Shown here in pieces: positions 25,262 to 33,742 of a stretch of 64,000 bases of DNA. Source of the DNA: Ampullimonas aquatilis (lineage in GTDB: Bacteria; Pseudomonadota; Gammaproteobacteria; Burkholderiales; Burkholderiaceae_D). The notes under the pieces are model-generated. The model was not told where the DNA came from. It ran no database searches and worked only from the letters and a program-made list of their open reading frames with translations. The position numbers and the translations under genes were made by a program. The stretch is taken from positions 1,922,001 to 1,986,000 of the forward strand of contig NZ_CP183834.1 of assembly GCF_049675895.1 (NCBI RefSeq), in the 5' to 3' direction. How positions within the stretch are numbered: the first letter of the stretch is position 1; each line of letters begins with the position of its first letter.

Positions 25262-25277
25262 CTGAATAGTCAGGAAT
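25262..25277 (+). repeat. 16-bp direct repeat, copy before alpA
   Basis: CTGAATAGTCAGGAAT here recurs at 27007-27022 beyond the integrase. It ends five bases before the alpA start codon. It could be an AlpA or integrase binding site, or a minor attachment sequence. Confidence 0.7.
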
Positions 25278-25282
25278 CGACA

Positions 25283-25543
25283 ATGAGCAAACCCATACAG
25301 GTGAAACGCCTGATCAGACGCGAGGAACTTCTCCGTCTAATCCCACTTTCCGACTCGGCAATTTACCGGCTCGAAAAGTCCGGTGGCTTTCCCAATAGAT
25401 TCAATCTAACGCCACGTTGCGTTGTCTGGGATCTTGACGAAGTGGAGAACTGGATTCAAGAAAGACGCTCAGCGCTCATCCAATCCCAGCTTTCCCCGGA
25501 CGTCCAAAAACGCAAATTCAGACCTGTCCAAAAACAGGCCTGA
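25283..25543 (+). CDS. AlpA-family excisionase/regulator
   Basis: An 86-residue DNA-binding protein with the winged helix-turn-helix pattern of AlpA: LIRREELLRLIPLSDSAIYR, then KSGGFPNRFNLTPRCVVWDL and EVENWIQERR. AlpA proteins act as transcriptional activators or excisionases for integrases of P4-like islands (family knowledge). ATG 25283 is chosen over an in-frame start at 25250, since homologues start there. It converges with the integrase, whose 3' end lies 34 bases away. Confidence 0.85.
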   Translation: MSKPIQVKRLIRREELLRLIPLSDSAIYRLEKSGGFPNRFNLTPRCVVWDLDEVENWIQERRSALIQSQLSPDVQKRKFRPVQKQA

Positions 25544-25577
25544 CGCCGGCACCGGCCCGCTCGGTAGCATCAGATTT

Positions 25578-26813
25578 CTACGCCGCCGCGCGGGTGGGAC
25601 GATGAATGGGCGTGATTTCTTTCCCGGCAATCCACGCATCTACCATGTTTGCCCATTGCTGGAGCATGTCCTTGCGCTGATCCGCATACTCTGCCTTGTT
25701 GTAGACGGCCCTGACTCCCTTCTGCTCATGGGCCAGGCATTTCTCAATCCAGTCGGTATTAAATCCCGCCTCATGCAGAAGCGTTGAACCCGTTCTGCGG
25801 AGATCATGAACGGTGAAATCGTCCAGAGGCAAATCCTTTTTCTTCGCATGCTCGACCGTGACAGTAATAACGCGATTGAGGGTATTGTTGGACATTCCCT
25901 TGTCACCTTCATACCGGGACGGCAAGATAAAATTGGATCCTCCTGCGCAGGTCTTCAGCGCAATCATGATGTCCATGGCCTGGTCGGGCAAGTAAATCAC
26001 ATGGGGCCTTCTGGCCTTCATTCTCTGCGCGGGGATGATCCACTTGGCGCCAACGAAATCCATCTCATCCCAGGTCGCATTGAGAAGCTCGCCCTTGCGG
26101 ATGAGCGTAAGAAGAACAAGCTTCAACGCCAACCGGATTGTTGGCAGCGTCGGTACCAAATCCAACTCCTGGAAGAAAATCCTGATTTCGTCTGGGGAAA
26201 GCGCCCGATCTTTGGGCTTGAAGGTCGCGATCGAGGATGCCCTGACATCATCAGCAGGATTTGCGACCTTGTGACCACGCTCGATCGCAAACCTGAAAAC
26301 CTGAGCAACAATGTCCCGGATGTGAACGGCCGTTGCCGGTGCATTGCGCTGAGTCTTGACCCTTTCGCACAGTGCCCGCAAATCTTCAGCCGCGATTTCC
26401 TTGAGAAGACGTCGGCCAAACTCGGGCTCGATATCGCGATCAATGACAGATTTCCTCATGTCCCGGGTACTGTCCGCCATGCGATATTCCTTCAGCCACA
26501 GGGTCGAGAACTCGCCGAAAGTTTTGGCCGCTTTCGATTTCTGAATTGAACGCTGCTTTTCCTTGGCGGGTGACTTCCCTGCAGCAATTTCCTTTTTGGC
26601 TTCGATCAGTTTCTCTCTAGCCTCGCCCAAGGTCAGGCCTTCTGGGCCGTATTGCCCAAGAACGAGAGTTTCCCGCCGGCCGTTCAGTCGATAGTCGTAA
26701 CGGAAGGAAACAACTCCTGACGGGGTAACCGCGACATAGAGGCCGTCACGATCGACCAGCTTGTACAACTTGCCGGTCGGCTTGAGGTTCTTCAGTTGGG
26801 TATCGGTAAGCAT
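25578..26813 (-). CDS. P4-type tyrosine integrase of the island
   Basis: A 411-residue site-specific recombinase. The N-terminal DUF4102-type arm-binding domain (LYVAVTPSGVVSFRYDYR) is followed by the core-binding domain and the catalytic domain with Arg 239 (LIRKGELL), His 336 and Arg 339 (HDLRRT), His 362 (LAHEQ) and the nucleophile Tyr 371 (VYNKAEY). The gene is intact and lies 294 bases from the guaA stop, transcribed away from guaA. It would integrate or excise the island at the guaA 3' end. Confidence 0.92.
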   Translation of the reverse strand: MLTDTQLKNLKPTGKLYKLVDRDGLYVAVTPSGVVSFRYDYRLNGRRETLVLGQYGPEGLTLGEAREKLIEAKKEIAAGKSPAKEKQRSIQKSKAAKTFGEFSTLWLKEYRMADSTRDMRKSVIDRDIEPEFGRRLLKEIAAEDLRALCERVKTQRNAPATAVHIRDIVAQVFRFAIERGHKVANPADDVRASSIATFKPKDRALSPDEIRIFFQELDLVPTLPTIRLALKLVLLTLIRKGELLNATWDEMDFVGAKWIIPAQRMKARRPHVIYLPDQAMDIMIALKTCAGGSNFILPSRYEGDKGMSNNTLNRVITVTVEHAKKKDLPLDDFTVHDLRRTGSTLLHEAGFNTDWIEKCLAHEQKGVRAVYNKAEYADQRKDMLQQWANMVDAWIAGKEITPIHRPTRAAA

Positions 26814-26834
26814 GGTGGCCCTTTCCTGGTCGCC

Positions 26835-26990
26835 GATACCGTCAACGCAAAATTCCCTAATTTCGCCAGCAAACCCGCATGGTTACTGGGTTTTGCATTT
26901 CACGATACCGTCAACGCGTCCATTTGATGTTGACGGTATCGATGTTACTGAAGCTCTCAAGAAATGCCAATACCGTCACCGATACCGTCT
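26835..26990. repeat. Cluster of ATACCGTCA repeats upstream of the integrase
   Basis: GATACCGTCAACGC is present at 26835-26848 and 26904-26917; the inverted form TTGACGGTATCGA is at 26930-26942; shorter copies follow at 26970-26990 (TACCGTCACC, GATACCGTCT). The spacing and mixed orientation resemble integrase arm-type or excisionase sites next to an int promoter. Confidence 0.7.
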
Positions 26991-27006
26991 CCAGATGTGG
27001 GCTACC

Positions 27007-27022
27007 CTGAATAGTCAGGAAT
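27007..27022 (+). repeat. 16-bp direct repeat, copy between integrase and guaA
   Basis: CTGAATAGTCAGGAAT, identical to 25262-25277. It begins a run of GAATAG(T/G) units at 27009, 27019, 27073 and 27083, just before the guaA 3' end. Confidence 0.7.
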
Positions 27023-27034
27023 AGTAAAAAACAG

Positions 27035-27062
27035 AAAACCCCTTGTTTTACCAAGGGGTTTT
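27035..27062. terminator. Bidirectional terminator between guaA and the island
   Basis: AAAACCCCTTG / CAAGGGGTTTT around a six-base loop. It works for guaA on the minus strand and could also insulate the island. Confidence 0.8.
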
Positions 27063-27106
27063 CGTGTTTTTTGAATAGGTACGAATAGTACCGAAACGCT
27101 ATGTAA

Positions 27107-28690
27107 TTATTCCCACTCAATCGTGGCAGGCGGCTTACCCGAAATATCATAGACCACCCGATTGATGCCGCGTACTTCATTGATGATACGGTTGGAAACT
27201 TTGCCCAATAGCTCGTGTGGCAAATGCGCCCAGTGGGCGGTCATGAAGTCTTGCGTTTGGACAGCACGCAAGGCGACTACCCATTCATAGGTGCGGCCAT
27301 CGCCCATCACGCCAACGCTCTTGACGGGCAGGAAAACGGCAAAGGCCTGGCTGGTGAGGTCATACCAGCTTTTTTGTGAGTTGGGGTCAATCGTGTTGCG
27401 CAGCTCTTCAATGAAGATGGCATCGGCACGGCGCAGCAGGTCGGCGTATTCCATTTTGACTTCGCCCAAAATCCGCACTCCGAGGCCGGGCCCTGGGAAA
27501 GGATGGCGATAGACCATTTCATGCGGCAAACCAAGCGCTACGCCAAGTTCACGGACTTCATCCTTGAATAATTCGCGCAAAGGCTCAAGCAATTTGAGAT
27601 GCATGTCTTCGGGCAAACCACCAACGTTATGGTGTGATTTGATGGTTGTGGCTTTTTTGTTTTTGCCACCGGCAGATTCAATCACATCCGGATAGATGGT
27701 GCCCTGAGCGAGCCACTTGGCCGTCTTGAGTTTGCCTGATTCGGCCTGGAATACTTCAACAAATTCTTTGCCGATAATTTTGCGTTTGGCTTCCGGATCA
27801 GTTTCGCCAGCCAGTTTGCCCATGAACTGCGCTGTGGCATCCACATGGATGACCTTGACGCCCAGATGATGACCAAACATCTCCATCACCATCTTGCCTT
27901 CATTCAAACGCAACAAACCATGATCGACAAAAACGCAGGTCAGCTGATCACCAATGGCACGATGAATCAAGGCCGCGGCGACGCTTGAATCTACGCCACC
28001 TGATAGCCCCAGAATCACTTCTTCCTGGCCAACCTGGACACGAATTCTTGCCACGGCTTCGCTGATGTAATCACCCATCACCCAATCCGGTTTGGCCTGA
28101 CAGATGTCGAGCACAAAACGGTTGAGCAGATCACGGCCTTTTAGCGTGTGGGTGACTTCCGGATGAAACTGCACCGCATAAAAGCGTCGTGTTTCATCAG
28201 CCATGCCAGCAATCGGGCACGATGGTGTGGAGGCCATGACTTTAAAGCCCGGCGGAATTTCCAGCACTTTGTCACCATGGCTCATCCAGACCTTGAGCAT
28301 GCCATGACCTTCGGCCGTCGAAAAATCTTCAATGCCTTCCAGCAAACGGGTATGACCATGCGCCCGTACTTCGGCATAACCAAATTCGCGGACATGACCG
28401 GGTTCAACCTTGCCACCCAACTGCGCGGCCATGGTCTGCATACCATAGCAAATACCCAGCACAGGAATACCCAGCTCAAACACCACTTGCGGTGCCGTTA
28501 AGGCATCGGCTTCGGTGGTGGAAGCATGACTGCCCGAGAGGATGATGCCACTCGCACCAAAGTTGCGAATGAATTCTTCAGAGACGTCGTTAGGATGAAT
28601 TTCACTATAGACATGGGCTTCACGCACACGACGGGCAATCAGTTGAGTGACTTGTGAACCAAAGTCAAGAATCAGAATTTTGGAATGCAT
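27107..28690 (-). CDS. guaA: GMP synthase (glutamine-hydrolysing)
   Basis: A 527-residue enzyme making GMP from XMP, glutamine and ATP. The amidotransferase domain has the catalytic Cys 81 in GICYGMQ and the matching His/Glu in VQFHPEV. The ATP-pyrophosphatase P-loop is SGGVDSSVA. The dimerisation domain ends ISGKPPATIEWE, the universal GuaA C-terminus. ATG 28690 is chosen; the frame is open further upstream but homologues start with this Met. The 3' end is the island's attachment site and the last codons are preserved. Confidence 0.98.
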   Translation of the reverse strand: MHSKILILDFGSQVTQLIARRVREAHVYSEIHPNDVSEEFIRNFGASGIILSGSHASTTEADALTAPQVVFELGIPVLGICYGMQTMAAQLGGKVEPGHVREFGYAEVRAHGHTRLLEGIEDFSTAEGHGMLKVWMSHGDKVLEIPPGFKVMASTPSCPIAGMADETRRFYAVQFHPEVTHTLKGRDLLNRFVLDICQAKPDWVMGDYISEAVARIRVQVGQEEVILGLSGGVDSSVAAALIHRAIGDQLTCVFVDHGLLRLNEGKMVMEMFGHHLGVKVIHVDATAQFMGKLAGETDPEAKRKIIGKEFVEVFQAESGKLKTAKWLAQGTIYPDVIESAGGKNKKATTIKSHHNVGGLPEDMHLKLLEPLRELFKDEVRELGVALGLPHEMVYRHPFPGPGLGVRILGEVKMEYADLLRRADAIFIEELRNTIDPNSQKSWYDLTSQAFAVFLPVKSVGVMGDGRTYEWVVALRAVQTQDFMTAHWAHLPHELLGKVSNRIINEVRGINRVVYDISGKPPATIEWE

Positions 28691-28768
28691 GGCTGCAATA
28701 AAAAAGAGGATTGATCGGGGATCAAACTGGAAATCGGCAAGGGACAAGCACAGACGTAATCACGACAG

Positions 28769-28801
28769 CATGACTGTGTACTGCGGCAGCACACAGTCAT
28801 G
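28769..28801. other. Perfect inverted repeat in the guaB-guaA spacer
   Basis: CATGACTGTGT / ACACAGTCATG, 11 base pairs around an 11-base GC-rich loop, eight bases after the guaB stop on the minus strand. There is no T-run, so it is not a standard terminator; it may attenuate or process the guaBA message. Confidence 0.6.
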
Positions 28802-28809
28802 TGGATCAA

Positions 28810-30273
28810 TTATTCAGCGCGGTAATTTGGCGCTTCTTTGGTGATTTGCACATCATGAACATGTGACTCACGCATGCCTGCCGAGGTGATTTCAACAAAC
28901 TCGGCCTTGCTGCGCATTTCATCAATCGAGGCACAACCACAATAGCCCATGGAAGCACGCACGCCGCCATTGAGTTGATGCAAGATGGCCAGCACGCTGC
29001 CTTTGTAAGCCACGCGACCTTCAATACCTTCGGGCACCAGCTTGTCGGCGTTGGGGTTGTCGGAATCCTGGAAGTAACGATCGGCAGAACCATCCTTCAT
29101 GGCGCCAACCGAGCCCATGCCACGATAGGCCTTGTATGAACGACCCTGGAACAGCACGACTTCACCCGGGGCTTCTTCGGTACCGGCAAACATGCCCCCC
29201 ATCATCACGGTATAGGCACCGGCAGCAATGGCTTTGGAAATATCACCCGAAAAACGAATGCCACCATCGGCAATCAAGGGAATGCCCGTACCTTTGAGTG
29301 CGGTGGCCACATTATCAATGGCGCTGATCTGCGGTACACCCACGCCCGCCACAATCCGCGTGGTACAGATAGAACCGGGGCCAATCCCCACTTTCACGCC
29401 GTCGGCACCATATTCCACCAGCGCCAGGGCGGCAGCGGCGGTGGCGATATTGCCGCCAATCACTTCAATATGCGGGAAGTTTTTCTTGACCCATTTGACG
29501 CGATCCAGCACGCCCTGTGAGTGACCATGCGCGGTATCAACCACAATCACATCCACGCCAGCCTGGGCGAGCAATTCGCAGCGCTCTTCGGTGCCCTCAC
29601 CCACACCCACAGCTGCACCCACGCGCAGTTTGCCTTGGCTGTCTTTGCTGGCAAAGGGATGTTCAGTAGCTTTGAGAATATCCTTCACGGTCATCAGGCC
29701 GCGCAGTTCAAATTCATCGTTAATCACCAGAACCCGTTCCAGGCGATGCTCGTGCATCAGCTTTTGCGCTTCTTCCAGTGAAGCGCCATCTTTGACGGTG
29801 ACCAGTTTTTCGCGAGGCGTCATGATCGAGCGCACTGGCTCATCGAGGCGTGTTTCAAAGCGCAAATCGCGGTTGGTCACAATGCCTACCACCTGTTTGC
29901 CTTCGACCACTGGCAAGCCAGAAATATTGTGGGCGCGAGTCAGCGCAATCACATCACGCACTTTCATGTGCGGAGCAATGGTGATCGGATCACGCAAGAC
30001 GCCAGACTCGTAGCGTTTAACGCGCGCTACTTCGCGCGCCTGATCAGCGGGACGCAGATTTTTATGTACGATACCAATACCGCCTTCCTGTGCCATCGCA
30101 ATGGCCAGACGGGATTCAGTCACCGTATCCATTGCGGCGGATATCAGCGGAATATTGAGTTTGATATTGCGGGTCAGCTGAGTTTTCAGCGAAGTGTCAC
30201 GAGGCAGTACATTGGAGTACGCGGGAACCAAGAGCACGTCATCGAACGTGAGCGCTTTTTGTATGAGACGCAT
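28810..30273 (-). CDS. guaB: IMP dehydrogenase
   Basis: A 487-residue enzyme oxidising IMP to XMP, the committed GMP step. The barrel is split by two CBS domains (about residues 93-205, including VKDGASLEEAQKLMHEHRLE). The catalytic Cys lies in GPGSICTTRIVAGVG and the flap region in GRSYKAYRGMGSVGAM. It precedes guaA on the minus strand with a 119-base spacer that contains the inverted repeat. Length and motifs match the family throughout. Confidence 0.98.
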   Translation of the reverse strand: MRLIQKALTFDDVLLVPAYSNVLPRDTSLKTQLTRNIKLNIPLISAAMDTVTESRLAIAMAQEGGIGIVHKNLRPADQAREVARVKRYESGVLRDPITIAPHMKVRDVIALTRAHNISGLPVVEGKQVVGIVTNRDLRFETRLDEPVRSIMTPREKLVTVKDGASLEEAQKLMHEHRLERVLVINDEFELRGLMTVKDILKATEHPFASKDSQGKLRVGAAVGVGEGTEERCELLAQAGVDVIVVDTAHGHSQGVLDRVKWVKKNFPHIEVIGGNIATAAAALALVEYGADGVKVGIGPGSICTTRIVAGVGVPQISAIDNVATALKGTGIPLIADGGIRFSGDISKAIAAGAYTVMMGGMFAGTEEAPGEVVLFQGRSYKAYRGMGSVGAMKDGSADRYFQDSDNPNADKLVPEGIEGRVAYKGSVLAILHQLNGGVRASMGYCGCASIDEMRSKAEFVEITSAGMRESHVHDVQITKEAPNYRAE

Positions 30274-30557
30274 GATTTTCCTTTAGGCGCAAAGCGAGAT
30301 TATACGTTAGTCGAAACTTTTTTTCAGTCCTGCAGCTATCCTCTTTGCATCAAGGATAGTATCAAGAATAGTCAATCTGGCTGCTACGCTCCTGCCAATC
30401 GCTGATTCCCGCTCGCTTTTGCGATCAGTAAACAAAAGCTACAATGCTTCAGCATGTGACTTTGTTGGCGGGCCTGCATTGCGATCGGTATCACAATCCC
30501 ATCAGGCGCGCCTTCAAGGCTGGTCACGACAGCGTTACCTTAACAATCGGAGACACG

Positions 30558-31136
30558 ATGAACCGCTTTGCTTCCCGTTTTTTTCAAATTTCAGCCTTGT
30601 TACTGACCTTGCTGGTCACGTCACAAGCGCAGGCCATTTACAAATGGATTGATGAAAATGGCAAGGTGCAATACAGCGATTTACCACCGCCGCCCAATGC
30701 CCGTCAAAGTGGTGCCCTGTCTGGTCAACCGATACCGGCCAAACAGCAATCACGTACCAGCAGCCCGGTATATGGTTCGGAATTCAAAGACAATACACCA
30801 ACACCAACCAATGCGCCGGCTGGTAACAACACACCCAACACATCAACAGCACAACCCACCAGCAAAGGCAAAACCACTGCCGAACTGGACGCCGAATACA
30901 AGAAACGCAAGGAAGAACAGGAAAAAACTGCTGAGAAAGCCCGCCAGAAGCAACAGGAAGATCAGGCACGCGCTGAAATTTGCCAACGGGCCAGAACCAA
31001 TATGGAAACCCTGCAATCGGGCCGACGCATGCGTGTTGCCGATGCTTCCGGCGATTCAGTGGTAATGGACGACAATATGCGTCAGGCTGAAGTTGATCGG
31101 ATTCAGCGCATCATGCAGGAAAACAAATGTAATTGA
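30558..31136 (+). CDS. DUF4124-domain secreted protein
   Basis: A 192-residue protein with a signal peptide (residues 1-26) and the DUF4124 start YKWIDENGKVQYSDLPPP, followed by a Thr/Pro/Asn-rich linker, a charged helix (EYKKRKEEQEKTAEKARQKQ) and a short C-terminal region with two Cys. ATG 30558 has GGAG upstream; the frame opens earlier at 30444 without a site. DUF4124 proteins are common in betaproteobacteria beside guaB; function unknown. Confidence 0.85.
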   Translation: MNRFASRFFQISALLLTLLVTSQAQAIYKWIDENGKVQYSDLPPPPNARQSGALSGQPIPAKQQSRTSSPVYGSEFKDNTPTPTNAPAGNNTPNTSTAQPTSKGKTTAELDAEYKKRKEEQEKTAEKARQKQQEDQARAEICQRARTNMETLQSGRRMRVADASGDSVVMDDNMRQAEVDRIQRIMQENKCN

Positions 31137-31495
31137 GATACATTGGGTGCCTCCGACAATCAACCGGGTTGCCGCTGACTGGTCTGCTTACCTCATCTGC
31201 TTATCCATCCGCTCACCATCCAGATATACTCATACCCAGCATTTTTTTTAAGCCATATTATTAGCACTAAAGCAGTGAAAATATGGCTATACTCCTATAA
31301 AATTGTGTACTGGACTGTTTCAAGCTGTTTTCTTGCCACCCTTGCCCGCACAGCAAAACATGATTCATCAGCCTTGTCACTTTCATCCCCCACACAGCAC
31401 GCATCACCGTTTTTATCATGACACCCTGAGCAGCCTGAAACTGGTTATCGCCTACTTGTCCAGTCCCACTTCATGACATTTGAATCTGCCAGCCA
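31137..31495. other. Intergenic stretch without a recognised gene
   Basis: No coding region supported on either strand. It is AT-rich around 31230-31310 and probably holds the promoter of the aas-like gene, but no -35/-10 pair is convincing. Confidence 0.5.
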
Positions 31496-33628
31496 ATGCT
31501 TAAAACTCTCGTCAAGGCCATCTTCAAGTTACTGTTTCGGGTTGAATTCAGCATGCCGGCAAACAGCTTTCGGCATGACAAAACCTTAATCATCGCCAAC
31601 CATGAAAGCTTTCTGGATGGCCTGTTGCTGGGTCTGTTTTTGCCCGTCAACGCTACGTTTGTGGTGCACACCGAAGTCGCTAAAAATATTTGGTTTCGGC
31701 AAATCCTGAAACTGGTGCCGTATTTTGCCGTGGACCCCACCAATCCGCTGGCGATGAAGCAAATCATCAAGCTGGTCGATAGCGGTACACCGGTGGTGAT
31801 TTTTCCGGAAGGCCGGATCACACTGACTGGCTCCTTGATGAAAGTCTATGACGGCTCGGCTTTTGTGGCAGCACGTACCGGCACCAAAGTCGTGCCCGTG
31901 CGCATTGAGGGTGCCGCGCGCAGCTACTTCAGCCGCCTGGCTGGCATCTATCCGCAAACCTTGTTTCCCAGGCTGTCGGTCAAGGTTTTGCATGCGCGCG
32001 ACATCCCTATGCCTGATGCGCCTACCGCCAAACTGCGCCGGCGCAAGGCCGGTGCGATCATGCATCGGATTCTGGAAGAAATGGTTGTCGCCACGCGGCC
32101 GCACACCACCCTGTTTGAAGCCTTTCTGGATAGCATGAGCACCTTTGGCCGCCGCTACAAACTGGTGGAAGATGTGCGCCAAATTGAAGAAAGTTTTGGC
32201 TCGCTGCTGAAGATGTCCCTCGGCATCCAGCGCATGATCCGCAAGATCACGCAGATTGATGCCAAGGTCGGTGTGCTGATGCCCAATGCCGCCCCGACCA
32301 TGGCGATGGTGCTGGCACTCACCGCGGCACGGCGCGTCCCGGCCATGCTCAATTACACGGCCGGGCGCGATGGCCTGCAGGCCGCTTGCACCGCGGCGCA
32401 AATCAAAACAATTCTGGCCTCCCGGGCCTTTCTCGAAAAAGGTAAATTGCTACCTATCGTGGAGGGCTTGCAAAGTGTTCGGGTGATTTATCTGGAAGAT
32501 CTGCGTCCGCAGTTTGGACTGACTGACAAGCTGTGGGTGCTTTTGCATTTGCTGATGCCGCGCGCCACCATTGCAGCGCAATCACCGCATGATCCGGCGG
32601 TCGTCCTCTTTACTTCCGGCTCCGAAGGCAAGCCCAAGGGCGTGGTGCATTCGCATGCTTCCATTTTGGCCAATGTGGCGCAAGTGCGCGCGGTGGCCGA
32701 CTTTACCCCGCTGGATAAATTCATGGTGGCGCTGCCGCTGTTCCACAGCTTTGGTTTTACCTGCGGTACCATTCTGCCGCTGGTGGCTGGCTGCAAGGTG
32801 TTTCTCTACCCCAGCCCGCTGCACTATCGCATCATCCCTGAAGTCGTTTACGACCGTGGCTGCACTGTGCTGTTTGGTACCTCCACCTTTTTGGCCAATT
32901 ACGCCAAATTCGCGCATCAATACGATTTTGGCCGCCTGCGCTATGTGGTGGCGGGCGCCGAAAAGCTGGCTGACAGTGTGCGCCAGACCTGGTTTGAACG
33001 CTTTGGCATCCGCATTCTGGAAGGCTATGGCGTGACGGAATGTGCGCCAGTGATTGCGGTCAACACGCCGATGGCTTACCGCACCGGCAGTGTTGGACAG
33101 CTGATGCCTGGCATGCAATATCAACTCACGCCGGTTCCTGGGATAGCGCAAGGTGGCCTGCTCAGCGTCAAAGGGCCCAATATGATGTCGGGATATTTAA
33201 AATATGAACATCCAGGCGTATTGGAGCAACCCGCTTGTGATGCCGACCCCGGTTGGTATGACACTGGCGATGTGGTAGCGTTGGACGATGACGGCTTTAT
33301 CTTCATCAAGGGACGCGTCAAACGCTTTGCCAAGATTGCCGGTGAGATGGTGTCACTCGAAGTGGTCGAAAAACTGGCGCAAGCCTTCGCCCCGACCAGT
33401 CAGCATGCGGCCATTGCGATTCCCCATGAAGGCAAAGGCGAAGCGCTGGTGCTTTTTACCACCGATGCCAAGCTCAATCGCGACAGCTTGCAAAGTCAGG
33501 CCAAGGCCGATGGTGTACCGGAACTGGCGGTGCCGCGTATCATCAAGCTCGTCGCCACGATTCCGGTATTGGGCACCGGCAAGACCGACTATGTGCGCAT
33601 CAAGGCCATGGCCCTGGGTGAGGTATGA
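31496..33628 (+). CDS. aas: Aas-like bifunctional acyltransferase / acyl-ACP synthetase
   Basis: A 710-residue two-domain protein. Residues 1-190 are a PlsC-type acyltransferase (NHESFLDG with His 36 and Asp 41; FPEGRI). Residues 220-700 are an AMP-binding ligase (LFTSGSEGKPKG; GYGVTECAPV; YDTGDVVALDDDGFIFIKGR). Together these activate fatty acids and reacylate lysophospholipids at the inner membrane, as Aas does in E. coli. The MFS gene that follows at 33743 is LplT-like, which supports the call. ATG 31496 lacks a clear ribosome site. Confidence 0.87.
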   Translation: MLKTLVKAIFKLLFRVEFSMPANSFRHDKTLIIANHESFLDGLLLGLFLPVNATFVVHTEVAKNIWFRQILKLVPYFAVDPTNPLAMKQIIKLVDSGTPVVIFPEGRITLTGSLMKVYDGSAFVAARTGTKVVPVRIEGAARSYFSRLAGIYPQTLFPRLSVKVLHARDIPMPDAPTAKLRRRKAGAIMHRILEEMVVATRPHTTLFEAFLDSMSTFGRRYKLVEDVRQIEESFGSLLKMSLGIQRMIRKITQIDAKVGVLMPNAAPTMAMVLALTAARRVPAMLNYTAGRDGLQAACTAAQIKTILASRAFLEKGKLLPIVEGLQSVRVIYLEDLRPQFGLTDKLWVLLHLLMPRATIAAQSPHDPAVVLFTSGSEGKPKGVVHSHASILANVAQVRAVADFTPLDKFMVALPLFHSFGFTCGTILPLVAGCKVFLYPSPLHYRIIPEVVYDRGCTVLFGTSTFLANYAKFAHQYDFGRLRYVVAGAEKLADSVRQTWFERFGIRILEGYGVTECAPVIAVNTPMAYRTGSVGQLMPGMQYQLTPVPGIAQGGLLSVKGPNMMSGYLKYEHPGVLEQPACDADPGWYDTGDVVALDDDGFIFIKGRVKRFAKIAGEMVSLEVVEKLAQAFAPTSQHAAIAIPHEGKGEALVLFTTDAKLNRDSLQSQAKADGVPELAVPRIIKLVATIPVLGTGKTDYVRIKAMALGEV

Positions 33629-33742
33629 GCTGCATGCTACCGCCGGTGGGACAACGTTATCGACACCTTGCCCAAATGTCATTTGCCGCTGTCATGTTCT
33701 GTTGTCATGTTCTGACCTTTCCATTTTTGTATTGAGCCATTT

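Larger units (their letters stand above)
1..27106. mobile_element. Genomic island (right-hand part) integrated at the guaA 3' end
   Basis: Everything left of guaA is accessory: metal efflux genes, an IS, a transposon-like unit, broken genes, an AlpA regulator and a tyrosine integrase, often at higher GC than the genes right of 27107. The integrase (25578-26813) lies next to the last codons of guaA, the usual layout of islands that use the guaA 3' end as attachment site (known from the literature). The second attachment copy would be left of the window; no duplicate of the guaA 3' end was noticed in bases 1-27000. The boundary is therefore inferred from one side only. Confidence 0.75.

Noticed and set aside
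26835..26990. CRISPR-like array
   Set aside because: Repeats are short, unequally spaced and in both orientations; no cas gene.
27036..27124. tRNA attachment site for the island
   Set aside because: No tRNA-like sequence is seen; the integrase abuts the guaA coding end instead.
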